NCBI RefSeq assembly: GCF_016756315.1
Contig: NZ_AP024235.1
Location: 3,596,001 to 3,660,000 of the forward strand
DNA: 64,000 nucleotides
Direction of reading: 5' to 3'
DNA from: Alteromonas sp. KC3
GTDB lineage: Bacteria > Pseudomonadota > Gammaproteobacteria > Enterobacterales > Alteromonadaceae
The translations under genes and the position numbers were made by a program. Below the pieces are notes generated by a model that was given only the letters and a program-made list of their open reading frames with translations, was not told where the DNA came from and searched no databases. Below are positions 34,535 to 43,378 of this stretch, piece by piece (positions within the stretch are counted from its first letter, which is position 1; every line of letters begins with the position of its first letter).

Positions 34535-36202
34535 CAGGCTGTGTGAAAACCCATTTTTTACCGATACCACTGTGATAGCTCTACAGTGTAATTTTTGGCT
34601 CTGTAAAATTATGAATGATTGTTGCTTCAACTTTTAGGACTTCAATGCAGATATCAGTCCGTTAACGCCTATGATATTCATCATTCTTTTGAAGTTGTAT
34701 GCCAAGACTTGCAGACTTACCTCTGTTTTAACGTGTTTTAGTGTCTTCGTAAGCAATTGGTGAGTCCCTGCCCATTGCTTTATTGTACCGAAGGGATGCT
34801 CGACGGTTTGATGCCTTAATGTCATTGCGTTTGGCATATTTTTATAAGCTTGAGCAACCCGCTCAACGTGTTCCTCATCATCAAGCCTGCGGATCCGTCT
34901 ACCTGCTGGTGAAGTTGTGCACCGTGATTTTATAGCACAACCTTTGCAGGTCATGACCGACATGTAAGCACGTAACGGTTTACCTTTATCCGTTGAAACA
35001 AAACTAAACGGGATGTCTTTGCCAGCAGGACATTCATAGACATCTTTCTCTTTGTTATAAACAAAGTCTTCTTTGGTAAACAGTCCCTTGCTTCGATTGG
35101 CTGAAGTACGAATCTTCGGAACAATTGCCGTAACGCCTGCCTCATGAACGGCCTTAAAACTCGTACTGTCGTCGTAACCTCTGTCTGCAAGAATGGTAAT
35201 GTCTTGTTTATCTAATATTTGTTGTACATGTTGGCTCATGGGGACAAGCTGATGTCTGTCACTGGGGTTGTTCGTCACATAATGTGCAAGTATCAGGTGG
35301 TGCTTGGTGTCGACAGCCGCTTGAACATTGTAGCCAACTAACACGCCTTTATGCTTGAGCGCCATTCGCCTGCTGTCAGGATCGGTATAGGATATTTGTT
35401 TATCGGGTAAGGATTCCAGTTCTTGCTGAATTACCTTTTCGCTTTCCAGACGCGCTTGCAGTTTAGCGAGTTTGCCTTTCAATTTTATTGCATCGTCAGC
35501 TCGCGACTGGCGGTCTGCCCTGTCGAGTTCCATGAGATAATTGGCAATATCTTTTTCGGTCGTTTCAATACACGTCTTGATCAAACCACGAGAGTAGTTT
35601 TTAGCGATATTATTAACCGCTTTGAATTTAGTGCCGTCTATAGCCACAATGGCATCCGTAAACATATTCAGTTCACGACATATCAACACAAAGTGCTTAC
35701 AGACTTGCTGTATAGCGTTGCCGTTATCACGCCTAAAGTCAGCAATCGTTTTAAAATCTGGGGTTAGGCGCTCAACCAGCCACATTAACTCCACATTCCT
35801 CTGTGTTTCTTTTTCTAAACGTCGACTTGATTGAATGCGGTTAAGGTAGCCATAAAGGTAAATCTTGAGCATGGTTGCTGGCGAGTAGCTTGGTCTACCT
35901 GTTTTAGCAGGTTGACTACGAGCAAAACCCAACTCAGATAAATCCAATGAATTGATAAACATATCAATTGCACGAATCGGATTATCTTCATGGATATAAT
36001 CATCCAAAACTTCCGGAAACAGCGTGCTCTGTGTTCTGCTTTGGCCTTCGATAAATCTCGACATGCATTTGAAACCTATCAGCTTTCTGATAGTTTCATT
36101 TTACCAACTGACACCCAGATTGAGGATCAATAGCTAAGACAGATTGATCATATAAAACGCATACTTAGACCAAAAGGTGATCAATAGTTTTCACACAGCC
36201 TG
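34535..36202 (-). mobile_element. IS1182-family insertion sequence (1668 bp)
   Basis: Terminal inverted repeats CAGGCTGTGTGAAAAC (34535-34550) and its complement (36187-36202) match over 16 bp. A 4-bp target duplication TACG flanks the element (34531-34534 and 36203-36206). One intact transposase gene lies inside. Clean ends and duplication point to a recent insertion. Confidence 0.9.
34634..36064 (-). CDS. IS1182-family transposase
   Basis: 476 residues. The N-terminal DUF772-type domain (SRFIEGQSRTQSTLFPE, ATMLKIYLYGYLNRI, RRLEKETQRNVELMWL) is followed by a DDE core with AIVAIDGTKFKAVNN, ITILADRGYDDSTSF and the late Glu in QTVEHPFGTIKQW. The reading frame is complete, so the element may be active. 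Confidence 0.92.
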   Translation of the reverse strand: MSRFIEGQSRTQSTLFPEVLDDYIHEDNPIRAIDMFINSLDLSELGFARSQPAKTGRPSYSPATMLKIYLYGYLNRIQSSRRLEKETQRNVELMWLVERLTPDFKTIADFRRDNGNAIQQVCKHFVLICRELNMFTDAIVAIDGTKFKAVNNIAKNYSRGLIKTCIETTEKDIANYLMELDRADRQSRADDAIKLKGKLAKLQARLESEKVIQQELESLPDKQISYTDPDSRRMALKHKGVLVGYNVQAAVDTKHHLILAHYVTNNPSDRHQLVPMSQHVQQILDKQDITILADRGYDDSTSFKAVHEAGVTAIVPKIRTSANRSKGLFTKEDFVYNKEKDVYECPAGKDIPFSFVSTDKGKPLRAYMSVMTCKGCAIKSRCTTSPAGRRIRRLDDEEHVERVAQAYKNMPNAMTLRHQTVEHPFGTIKQWAGTHQLLTKTLKHVKTEVSLQVLAYNFKRMMNIIGVNGLISALKS

Positions 36203-36405
36203 TACGTATTTCGGACGGTCGCTTTTTGGTGGCGCTAGGTGGCAAGTAAGGGATATTAGCGGACTTATTGTAAATCAATTTATAAGTCCACTGATAATAA
36301 GCAACAGTAGTCCAGTTGTTTTTCTTTTCTAGACTTTTATATTAATCTTCATGACTATTCGATGAACCACTAGCACTAACGAAAACTGTTTCTAAGGTGA
36401 TTTTT
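36203..36405. other. IS right flank and upstream region of the GH16 gene
   Basis: Between the IS end and the GH16 start there is no gene. The AT-rich part from about 36260 should hold the GH16 promoter, but no clear boxes stand out. AAGGTGA (36394-36400) is the GH16 ribosome site. Confidence 0.4.
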
Positions 36406-37782
36406 ATGAAACTAACAATCTGGTCTGCCGTTTTTTGTTGTCTATTCTTTGCCGTAGAAACGTTTGGTCAGTACAAAACTGGTCTAAACGGCGAATTTCT
36501 GAATGAATCTGAATCTCAGACTTACAAGCAAACCAATATTTTTCATAATTCAGATGTTGTGTGGGCGGTAAATGTAGGTGGTAAGGATTACATTGGGCTA
36601 GACGGTATACACTATAAAGCTGAACAGTATGTTAGTGGTGGAATTCGGGGTGAAATAGATAAAATTTTAGGCTCTCAGGATAGTGTTTTGTATCAATCAT
36701 ATAGAGAGGGTGATGTCGCTATCGACTATCCTCTCGAAAATGGTGAATACAATATAGTTTTTCATTTCGCAGAGCCCTTCGATATTGACATGGACGGACG
36801 TTTGTTCGATGTAATTGCGCAAGACGAGCTGGTAATAAATGATTTGAATGTTCGCCTTGCACGGGATGGCAAGCATAAGTCAGGTTTGGTCACTGCTGTT
36901 TCAAACGTAAAAGTGACTGACGGAAGATTAAAAATAAGGTTTGAAGCAACGACAGGAAAGCCAATTTTGAGTGCGCTCGTTGTGCGCAAAACAAATGATG
37001 ACACCAGAAGATGGAACTTGATTTGGTACGATGAGTTTGAAGGTAATAGTCTCGATGAGAGCAAGTGGTCGATAGATGTTTGGCCAGCATTCAAAGTTAA
37101 TAGCGAAGACCAAGCTTATACTGCTAGAGCGAAAAATATCAGACTTGCTGATGGCAAGTTGATTATTGAAGCTCACAAAGAGGACTTCGAAGGGGCTGCA
37201 TATACCTCTGGCCGCATTCATTCAAAAGGCAAAGGTGACTTTCTCTACGGCAAAGCCGACATCAGCGCCAAACTTCCCCCTGGGCAAGGCACTTGGGCTG
37301 CGATATGGATGCTACCAAGCGATCCTTACAAATATTCTACTACATGCAGACCCAATGAGGATTGGCAGGGAAGCAGAACCTGTGATGCGTGGCCAAATTC
37401 TGGGGAGATAGATATCATGGAGCATGTTGGCCATGACATGGGAACAGTATGGGGAACTGTTCATAACAAGGCCTATTATTGGATAAACTGGGAACAGAGA
37501 AAGGGCAGTATTGTTCAAGAGGATTTGGATAAAAGATTTCACCTCTATTCAGTTGAATGGACACCAGACCATATCCATATATTTCTAGATAACAAGCTAT
37601 ATTTCACTTACATAAACGAGGGAACTGGTTGGAAGGCTTGGCCTTACGACCATCCATATCACCTTATTTTAAACTTAGCTATCGGTGGAAACTGGGGAAG
37701 AGCAGGCGGGCCAATTGACGACAATATATTTCCTGTTCAAATGGAAGTTGATTATGTGAGATTGTATCAGCTAGCTGAATAA
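36406..37782 (+). CDS. Malectin-like / GH16 secreted beta-glucanase
   Basis: 458 residues. Signal peptide about 1-21 (ending FGQ); malectin-like carbohydrate-binding domain about 25-195 (VVWAVNVGGKDYIGLDGI, YNIVFHFAEPF, DVIAQDELVINDLNV); GH16 domain from about 200 (WNLIWYDEFEGNSLDESKW, YTSGRIHSKGKGDFLYGKADISAKLP). The catalytic GEIDIMEHVG lies at about 333-342, giving both Glu residues. It probably cleaves laminarin-type beta-1,3-glucans. ATG at 36406 is chosen because AAGGTGA precedes it. It is metabolic cargo among defence genes. Confidence 0.88.
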   Translation: MKLTIWSAVFCCLFFAVETFGQYKTGLNGEFLNESESQTYKQTNIFHNSDVVWAVNVGGKDYIGLDGIHYKAEQYVSGGIRGEIDKILGSQDSVLYQSYREGDVAIDYPLENGEYNIVFHFAEPFDIDMDGRLFDVIAQDELVINDLNVRLARDGKHKSGLVTAVSNVKVTDGRLKIRFEATTGKPILSALVVRKTNDDTRRWNLIWYDEFEGNSLDESKWSIDVWPAFKVNSEDQAYTARAKNIRLADGKLIIEAHKEDFEGAAYTSGRIHSKGKGDFLYGKADISAKLPPGQGTWAAIWMLPSDPYKYSTTCRPNEDWQGSRTCDAWPNSGEIDIMEHVGHDMGTVWGTVHNKAYYWINWEQRKGSIVQEDLDKRFHLYSVEWTPDHIHIFLDNKLYFTYINEGTGWKAWPYDHPYHLILNLAIGGNWGRAGGPIDDNIFPVQMEVDYVRLYQLAE

Positions 37783-38486
37783 GGTTTAGAGACTAATCAA
37801 AAGCCACCTTAACACCGATAACGTCTGCGTTTTGCTGATATGCAAGATATTGTTCTGTAGCTCTGTCGACTAATGGTTACGTATTATGTGGAGCTTGTAT
37901 AAAAAATTCTGACAGTCAGATTGAAGCCACAGATCTGCCGTATGCTCGAAGAAGCAAGAACGGCATGAGCTTTTTATTTGCTGCACAAAGGTGGCTTTGC
38001 GGCGAAAGCGCCATTTGAAATCAGAGTACTAAACTAATCATTGAATGTCCGCTCCTTGTCTCTAGCCGCCGTCCAATTAGGGGTTGCCTGATTGCCTGCA
38101 ATTCGCTCAAAGAAGTTCCTCGAACTTATGAGGCTGAACGGTTAGCTGTAGAACTAGTCAACTGGCCCAAAGTGAAACCTGAAAATAGTTGCTGTTAACA
38201 GCTACCCCAGACAAACAGATTGAATAAGATAACAGCCCAAATTAGCCCCACGTTAATACGGATTAACGGCAAATTCTAAGCTTTTTGAAAATGATAAAGA
38301 GTTAAAGTAATTAACAATAGCTGTATCATATGTCACCATTGAATGGGCGACAATGCCAGCTTAGCTGATGACAAAGGCTCAATCTATAGTCGATGTAAGC
38401 GGCTGAAAAAATTGGTGTTATTTGATAATCCTACCCAACCACTTTAACATTTTGAAAATGTATTTTTACTGTAAAGGAAAGAGCGA
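37783..38486. other. Long noncoding stretch before the Septu-like module
   Basis: About 700 bases without a convincing gene. It contains one copy of the dispersed repeat, in reverse orientation, at about 38178-38283. The last 100 bases are AT-rich and should carry the promoter of the Septu-like operon. GGAAAGAG precedes its start. Confidence 0.45.
38178..38283 (-). repeat. Dispersed noncoding repeat, copy left of Septu-like genes
   Basis: On the minus strand this reads GCCGTTAATCCGTATTAACGTGG, then about 60 bases later AGCTGTTAACAGCAACTATT. The same order and spacing occur at 18668-18770 (plus strand). The GTTAACAGCAACTAT part also recurs at 41039-41053. Confidence 0.55.
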
Positions 38487-40061
38487 ATGGCGCTGACTTT
38501 TAGGAAGATTGCTTATGGCTCAGCAACACCTCAATCTGGAAGAGAGATTGTATATCTGACGGCAAACAACTGGGATGACTACAGTCACAAGACACAATTC
38601 AACGTTACGATCTTTGATTCACAAGCTAATCGCTTCGAACTCGGTGATGTAAAGATTGGATTCCGTAATCAGCAACCTGGGTGGACAATTGAAGCTATCC
38701 CTAATGGTGACTTTCACGAACTCCCAGAAGGATTCTTCTCGCTTGGTCAAGATGTGGATTATTACAAGGCAATACAAAATGATTTACCACATCAACTCAG
38801 GGAGAATTACCTATCAGCAATAAAGGATGTAGTTGCTTCAGCTGACATTTTAAATCAAGCGAAGAGCGAAGACGTATTTGAGGTGTCTTTGACTAGGGGT
38901 GTAAAGGCTGATGCAGTGTTCGGCCAGTTTCAGCGGGTTTTGAGTAATGATGCCGTTTTAACCCCCTTCTATTTTCGATATTTCAAACCTAGAACAGACT
39001 CATACTCTGGTATCGACATTGATTTCAATGTAGTTCCAAATAGCAAACCTCCAACGAACATCCATGTCCTAATTGGCCGAAATGGTATTGGAAAAACAAC
39101 ATTACTGAATAACATTGTTAAATCCCTTGTTGTTAAAGACTATCAAAACTCAGGTGCATTTTTTTCTCGAACACCACCATTTGGTAACATTCCACAAATA
39201 GATCCTGACAGTTTTTTTTCAAGAATAATTTCGGTCTCGTTTAGTTCTTTTGACCGTTTTGTTCCACCAGATGATCAGGACAACCACGAGCTCGGAGTCC
39301 GCTATACTTACGTTGGGCTTAAAAAGGTTGTAATACCAGAAAATGGCGAAAGGCGAACTAGTCACAAGGATAATGAAGACCTTTGTGATGACTTCATTTC
39401 TAGTGTCGTCAATTGTTTTAGAAGCAGCGCCAGAAGAAAACGCTGGGAAGTTGCTATTAAAAAGCTCGAGTCAGATAGAAACTTTGAAGACATGAACTTG
39501 GTAGAAAACCTAAACCTAGATCCTCAAGTTGAACAAGAAAAAAATGAGTTGAAGAGGAGATGTAGGCACTTATTTGAAACTAAATTGAGTTCTGGACATG
39601 CGATCGTACTTCTTACAGTTACGAGACTGGTTGAGAAAGTCGACGAAAAAACCCTTGTTATTCTTGACGAACCAGAAAGTCATTTACACCCGCCGTTGTT
39701 ATCTGCTTTTATCAGTTCATTATCTTATCTACTGCTTAATAGGAATGGAGTCGCGCTAGTTGCTACGCACTCGCCTGTTATTCTTCAGGAGGTACCTCGA
39801 AGTTGTGTTTGGAAAATAAGACGTATTCGATTAGAACTTCAAGCCGATAGGCCCGAGCTCGAAACATTTGGTGAAAATGTTGGGGTACTCACAAGAGAAG
39901 TATTCGGACTAGAAGTCTTTCAGTCTGGGTTTTATGCAGATTTAGCAAGATTGGTGGAAAAAGGAAAAAGTTTTGACGAGATTCTAGATGAATATAACCA
40001 TCAAATAGGGTTTGAAGGAAAAGCTTTGCTGAACTCTTTAATTGTGAATAGAGGTAATTAA
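38487..40061 (+). CDS. ptuA: Septu-like ATPase PtuA
   Basis: 524 residues. ABC/RecF-type ATPase with Walker A IGRNGIGKTT (about 195-204), a signature-like KLSSGHA before Walker B, Walker B TLVILDEPESHLHPP (about 387-401), and the H-loop VATHSPVILQ. The N-terminal 180 residues are specific to the family. The immediately following HNH gene makes this the PtuA/PtuB arrangement of Septu, in which the ATPase senses phage cues and the HNH protein cuts DNA. Confidence 0.8.
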   Translation: MALTFRKIAYGSATPQSGREIVYLTANNWDDYSHKTQFNVTIFDSQANRFELGDVKIGFRNQQPGWTIEAIPNGDFHELPEGFFSLGQDVDYYKAIQNDLPHQLRENYLSAIKDVVASADILNQAKSEDVFEVSLTRGVKADAVFGQFQRVLSNDAVLTPFYFRYFKPRTDSYSGIDIDFNVVPNSKPPTNIHVLIGRNGIGKTTLLNNIVKSLVVKDYQNSGAFFSRTPPFGNIPQIDPDSFFSRIISVSFSSFDRFVPPDDQDNHELGVRYTYVGLKKVVIPENGERRTSHKDNEDLCDDFISSVVNCFRSSARRKRWEVAIKKLESDRNFEDMNLVENLNLDPQVEQEKNELKRRCRHLFETKLSSGHAIVLLTVTRLVEKVDEKTLVILDEPESHLHPPLLSAFISSLSYLLLNRNGVALVATHSPVILQEVPRSCVWKIRRIRLELQADRPELETFGENVGVLTREVFGLEVFQSGFYADLARLVEKGKSFDEILDEYNHQIGFEGKALLNSLIVNRGN

Positions 40062-40064
40062 AAG

Positions 40065-40934
40065 GTGCGGAGTATACCAAAACCTGAAGGGAATCAATTT
40101 TCGGCTAGTTCCGTGTATAAAAAGTGCGTCGATGAGGTAAGCAACAAAACAATGCGGGATGCTTTCAATTCAAGCATTGTGGATATTGTTAATGCGGCTA
40201 ATGATTATGATACTGCTGGCAATAATTCAACTTTAGTGGAACTACTCCCCAACGATGGTGATAAAGAAAAAGCTTTTTTGAATGGGCTTTCTAAGGAGCA
40301 CTTTATCAAGCTTTATTCAAACCAATTGGTAAAGAAAGAAATCCCCAGAAAAGAGATTTATGACCAGCTTAAGAGTCGTGCGCCTCATGGCAAATGTCCA
40401 TTTTGTGGGTATTGCGACGTTGACCAATTGGACCATTATCTTCCCAAATCAAAATACCCCCTGTTGACGGTATTACCACTGAACCTTGTCCCATCTTGTC
40501 CTTATTGTAACGGTGGTAAAAATGCTGAAATTGCTGAGAGGCCAGAAGATCAAATACTGCATCCTTATTACGACCACGAACTAATAATGGAACATCAATG
40601 GGTGTTTGCATCGGTTATTCGTTCGCAGCCTGCTGCGGTAAAGTATTTCGTGAGAACTCCTGATCATTTTGACCCAGTTGCATCTAGCAGAGTAGTAAAC
40701 CATTTCGAGAAAAACAGCTTAGCTACCAGATACTCGACTCAAGCTGCGGACCAGATATCAACTCTTCCATATACCCTAGAATATTTTTATTCGAGCGGAG
40801 GAGCTGAAAACGTTAAGGAGCATTTGCTGCGACAGTATCGTGCAGAACATCAGAAGTTTAAAAACTCATGGCAAACAGCAATGTATTTAGCATTAGCTGA
40901 AGATGACTGGTTCTGTTCAGGAGGATTTAGGTAA
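40065..40934 (+). CDS. ptuB: Septu-like HNH endonuclease PtuB
   Basis: 289 residues starting with GTG three bases after the ptuA stop. The HNH core sits between two zinc pairs: CPFC (about 111-114), LDHYLPKSKYP with the catalytic His (about 122-133), LNLVPSCPYCNGGKN (about 140-155). The DHYLPKSxYP motif is typical of PtuB-type nucleases. The C-terminal part is helical. GAGG lies upstream within the end of ptuA. Confidence 0.8.
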   Translation: MRSIPKPEGNQFSASSVYKKCVDEVSNKTMRDAFNSSIVDIVNAANDYDTAGNNSTLVELLPNDGDKEKAFLNGLSKEHFIKLYSNQLVKKEIPRKEIYDQLKSRAPHGKCPFCGYCDVDQLDHYLPKSKYPLLTVLPLNLVPSCPYCNGGKNAEIAERPEDQILHPYYDHELIMEHQWVFASVIRSQPAAVKYFVRTPDHFDPVASSRVVNHFEKNSLATRYSTQAADQISTLPYTLEYFYSSGGAENVKEHLLRQYRAEHQKFKNSWQTAMYLALAEDDWFCSGGFR

Positions 40935-40966
40935 CTTACGAAATTATGCTATTACTGCACGATAAT

Positions 40967-41065
40967 TTCTGCGTTGAAAATTCGCCTATTTGACAGGTGT
41001 GAGAATTCTCATTGAGAATGTTGCGTAGTCAAGCACCTGTTAACAGCAACTATCCACTTTCGATT
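40967..41065 (+). repeat. Dispersed noncoding repeat, copy right of Septu-like genes
   Basis: TCTGCGTTGAAAATTCGC at 40969 and CTGTTAACAGCAACTATCCACTTTCG near 41037 match, in order and orientation, the unit at 18586-18648. With the inverted copy at 38178-38283 it brackets the Septu-like module. Confidence 0.55.
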
Positions 41066-41135
41066 GCGACTGCAAGCAATTCAAGTACTATAAGCACTAG
41101 GCACGTTATTTTTCTTTGCATGGGCAGTTACGCGA

Positions 41136-42458
41136 ATGGCACAACTTGAACGAGTAGATATTGAGGGTTTTGAACACTTTTATGTTTTTCTCCAAGATAA
41201 CAGTAACAAGTGGCTCGCTCGCTTTAAGTTAGATAATGACCCCAGTAAAAAATGGTACTGCAAAACCACAGGTCAAGAAGACCTCGAAGACGCAAGAGTT
41301 GAAGCTAAATTTATTAGAAGAGAGTTTCAGTCTAAACTTAATGAAGGAACCTTAGTAAAAAATAAGAGTTTCAAAGAGGTTGCCGAACTCGCAATAGCTG
41401 ATATGAAGCAAAAAATAGATGCTGGAACCGGTAAAGTAGTATTCAAAGACTACATCGGTGTGCTGAGGAAATACCACATCGAATTTTTTGCTAAAACGTC
41501 GATTACGTCCATTAAAAGAGCGCAGCTTAAGGAATTTGATAATTGGCGGTTTAAGAAAGCCGGTAAAGCTTTATCTAAATCCACAATCCTCAACCACAAT
41601 GCAGCATTACAACGAGTGTTTGAGTTTGCTCTAGATAATGAATGGATGCTCCCAATTCAGGTCCCCAAATTAACAAATGATGGAGAGTCTGGACACAGAC
41701 GTCTATCTTTCACGCCTGAAGAATATGACCAGATCTGCGAGGAAGTACTTAGACTTGAGCAAAATTCTAGAAAAAAGGTTACCGCCGAAATCCGACGACT
41801 ACTTTACTACTATATGGAATTCGCGATAAATACGGGGTTAAGGCCAGGTACTGAACTCGATAATCTAAAGTGGGGCGACCTACATATCCAAACGCAAGGC
41901 CATCAAGCGCGCTTCTACTTGAACGTCAGGAAAGGAAAAACAACCAAGTTCACTGGAACAAGAGAGGTAGTCTGTAACGCAAACATTTATGATGCTATTT
42001 GGCTTCTCACCAGAGACTTTCCGGAACGAAAGCCTAACGATTTGATATTTAGATTGAAAAGCGGGAAGCAAACTAAGGAGCTTGGTAGAACATTTGCGCT
42101 TGCTCTCGAAAACCTTGGGTTAAAAAAGCCTAAAACAGAGAAAGGAGAGCAAGATAACTCATCAGGCGAGCGAACCTTATATTCATTACGCCATAGCTAT
42201 ATAACTTGGGAAATGAGAGCTCAAAGAGTTCCCATAGAAGTTCTTGCCAAACAGTGCGGTACATCTATATCTATGATTGAACAACACTACAGCCATGTTG
42301 TTCCTAAAATGTATAGTAACCAGCTATCTGGACTTGAACTTGACGAGGTTCAGCAGATTAAAAACCGATTCGCACTTTCCAATGAAAAAGCAATAGAAAG
42401 CTACTCCCGCAGGGCCAAAGAATGGGCAGCCAACTACAAAAGACGAGGCTGTATTTAA
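41136..42458 (+). CDS. Island tyrosine integrase
   Basis: 440 residues, phage-type integrase. An N-terminal arm- and core-binding region (about 1-190, with SKSTILNHNAALQRVFEFALDNEWM) precedes the catalytic domain with NTGLRPGTEL (Arg), VRKGKTTK (Lys), YSLRHSYITWE (His, Arg) and IEQHYSHV (His, Tyr). It lies next to the right att copy and should integrate the island at tRNA-Leu. The decayed integrase at 5690-5967 is a close relative. Confidence 0.92.
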   Translation: MAQLERVDIEGFEHFYVFLQDNSNKWLARFKLDNDPSKKWYCKTTGQEDLEDARVEAKFIRREFQSKLNEGTLVKNKSFKEVAELAIADMKQKIDAGTGKVVFKDYIGVLRKYHIEFFAKTSITSIKRAQLKEFDNWRFKKAGKALSKSTILNHNAALQRVFEFALDNEWMLPIQVPKLTNDGESGHRRLSFTPEEYDQICEEVLRLEQNSRKKVTAEIRRLLYYYMEFAINTGLRPGTELDNLKWGDLHIQTQGHQARFYLNVRKGKTTKFTGTREVVCNANIYDAIWLLTRDFPERKPNDLIFRLKSGKQTKELGRTFALALENLGLKKPKTEKGEQDNSSGERTLYSLRHSYITWEMRAQRVPIEVLAKQCGTSISMIEQHYSHVVPKMYSNQLSGLELDEVQQIKNRFALSNEKAIESYSRRAKEWAANYKRRGCI

Positions 42459-42483
42459 GGACTACAAAACGAAAGGAGGACTA

Positions 42484-42783
42484 ATGGAGCCACAAGAATT
42501 TATTCTACATTGTCGCAATGAGCTAAGAGCTTGTTTTGAGAGTACAAAGAAAGGCGAAGGTGATGACGTAAAGAAAAGCCGTACTGAAGGACTCTTTCAG
42601 GCATGTCGGCTACTTGGAATTTTAACTTCAGAAGAAGTTCGCGATATTTATGAGGAAGAACACATTCTTGTGTTTGGCGAAACTATTCAGCGAAGGAAGA
42701 AACGGAAAGAGCACATGAGTCAATTAAAAGCCTACTCGCCTGACGATTATTTTGATATTCCAGCTATAGAGCGGATGCGTTAA
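42484..42783 (+). CDS. Small protein downstream of integrase
   Basis: 99 residues, helical and charged, not recognised. GGAGG lies five bases before the ATG, 25 bases after the integrase stop, so the two are co-transcribed. Its position between integrase and att site would suit an excision factor, but the acidic-basic composition gives no direct support. Confidence 0.6.
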   Translation: MEPQEFILHCRNELRACFESTKKGEGDDVKKSRTEGLFQACRLLGILTSEEVRDIYEEEHILVFGETIQRRKKRKEHMSQLKAYSPDDYFDIPAIERMR

Positions 42784-42807
42784 AAACAAAGAAATAAAGC
42801 CCTTCCG

Positions 42808-42826
42808 TGCAAAGTCCATGCAAAGC
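42808..42826 (+). repeat. TGCAAAG direct-repeat pair, right
   Basis: TGCAAAGTCCATGCAAAG, about 60 bases before the right att copy. It mirrors the pair at 5303-5322 before the intact tRNA-Leu. Possible integrase arm-binding sites. Confidence 0.4.
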
Positions 42827-42883
42827 GCCTAAAAACAAACTTTAACCCTTTGTTTTTAATGGATTATTCATAGACACTAAACT

Positions 42884-42941
42884 TTCAAAATCCGCTGCTA
42901 GCGATAGCGTGGCGGTTCAAGTCCGCCCACTGGTACCATCT
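42884..42941 (+). repeat. attR of island 1: tRNA-Leu 3' end duplicate
   Basis: 58 bases matching 5385-5442 except for one T-to-C change. It carries the tRNA T-arm, acceptor 3' strand and CCA but no 5' half, so it is not a functional tRNA. Confidence 0.85.
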
Positions 42942-42962
42942 TATTCGTTAGAAGAAGATACT

Positions 42963-42989
42963 GAAACCGACTGTTAGGTCGGTTTTTTT
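42963..42989 (+). terminator. Terminator behind attR
   Basis: Stem AAACCGAC / GTCGGTTT with a short loop and a T-run, the counterpart of the tRNA terminator at 5464-5490. Confidence 0.7.
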
Positions 42990-43010
42990 GTGTCTGAAGT
43001 TCCGAAAATC

Positions 43011-43110
43011 GACACGCAGGCGTGTCGGCCGAAGGTCGGTCCCATCAAGTCCTGCCTCTAGGGCCATATACTTCTTTAAAAATAGATCCTGAAACCCACC
43101 TTTAAGTCGT
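43011..43110 (+). repeat. Degenerate att-like copy with altered T-arm
   Basis: GACACGCAGGCGTGTC (a 7-bp-arm palindrome) runs into GTGTCGGCCGAAGGTCGGTC and CCATCAAGTCCTGCCTCTAGGGCCAT. Then comes a decayed version of the tRNA terminator (AAACCCACCTTTAAGTCGTTTTT). The GTGTCGGCCGAAGGTC insertion is shared only with the copy at 46371-46434. Confidence 0.5.
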
Positions 43111-43378
43111 TTTTGTTATTAATCTTATAGGTTGCCAAGATTATTTAACGTTAAATTGATAGTAACTCAACTTTGCAAGTTTGCTTTCCCAACCATAGGA
43201 TTTGCAAAAAAGTTTAATTGGCTAAATAGTTTCTGTTAGATGTAAGAAAAGATAATCGCTAATGTGGATTCCTTCTCAATGGATGAGATGTTGCCTAATA
43301 CTTTGCGATGGAGATATATACTCTATTCTTTGTAGTAGAAGATTACACTTTAGGTACTTAAGACAAGGATGTTTGTGA

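Larger units (their letters stand above)
5440..42941. mobile_element. Genomic island 1 in tRNA-Leu (about 37.5 kb)
   Basis: The segment is bounded by the 58-bp direct repeat of the tRNA 3' end. It has a tyrosine integrase at the right end (41136-42458) facing attR. It contains several defence-type modules, nuclease genes, a second recombinase operon, a Rep-helicase gene and an IS element. Gene content and base composition vary from module to module, suggesting stepwise acquisition. No conjugation genes are visible. Confidence 0.8.

Noticed and set aside
37783..38486. Search for a retron or other RNA gene in the long gap before ptuA
   Set aside because: No reverse transcriptase is present in the window and no strong msr/msd-like structure was seen, so a retron-Septu link is not supported.
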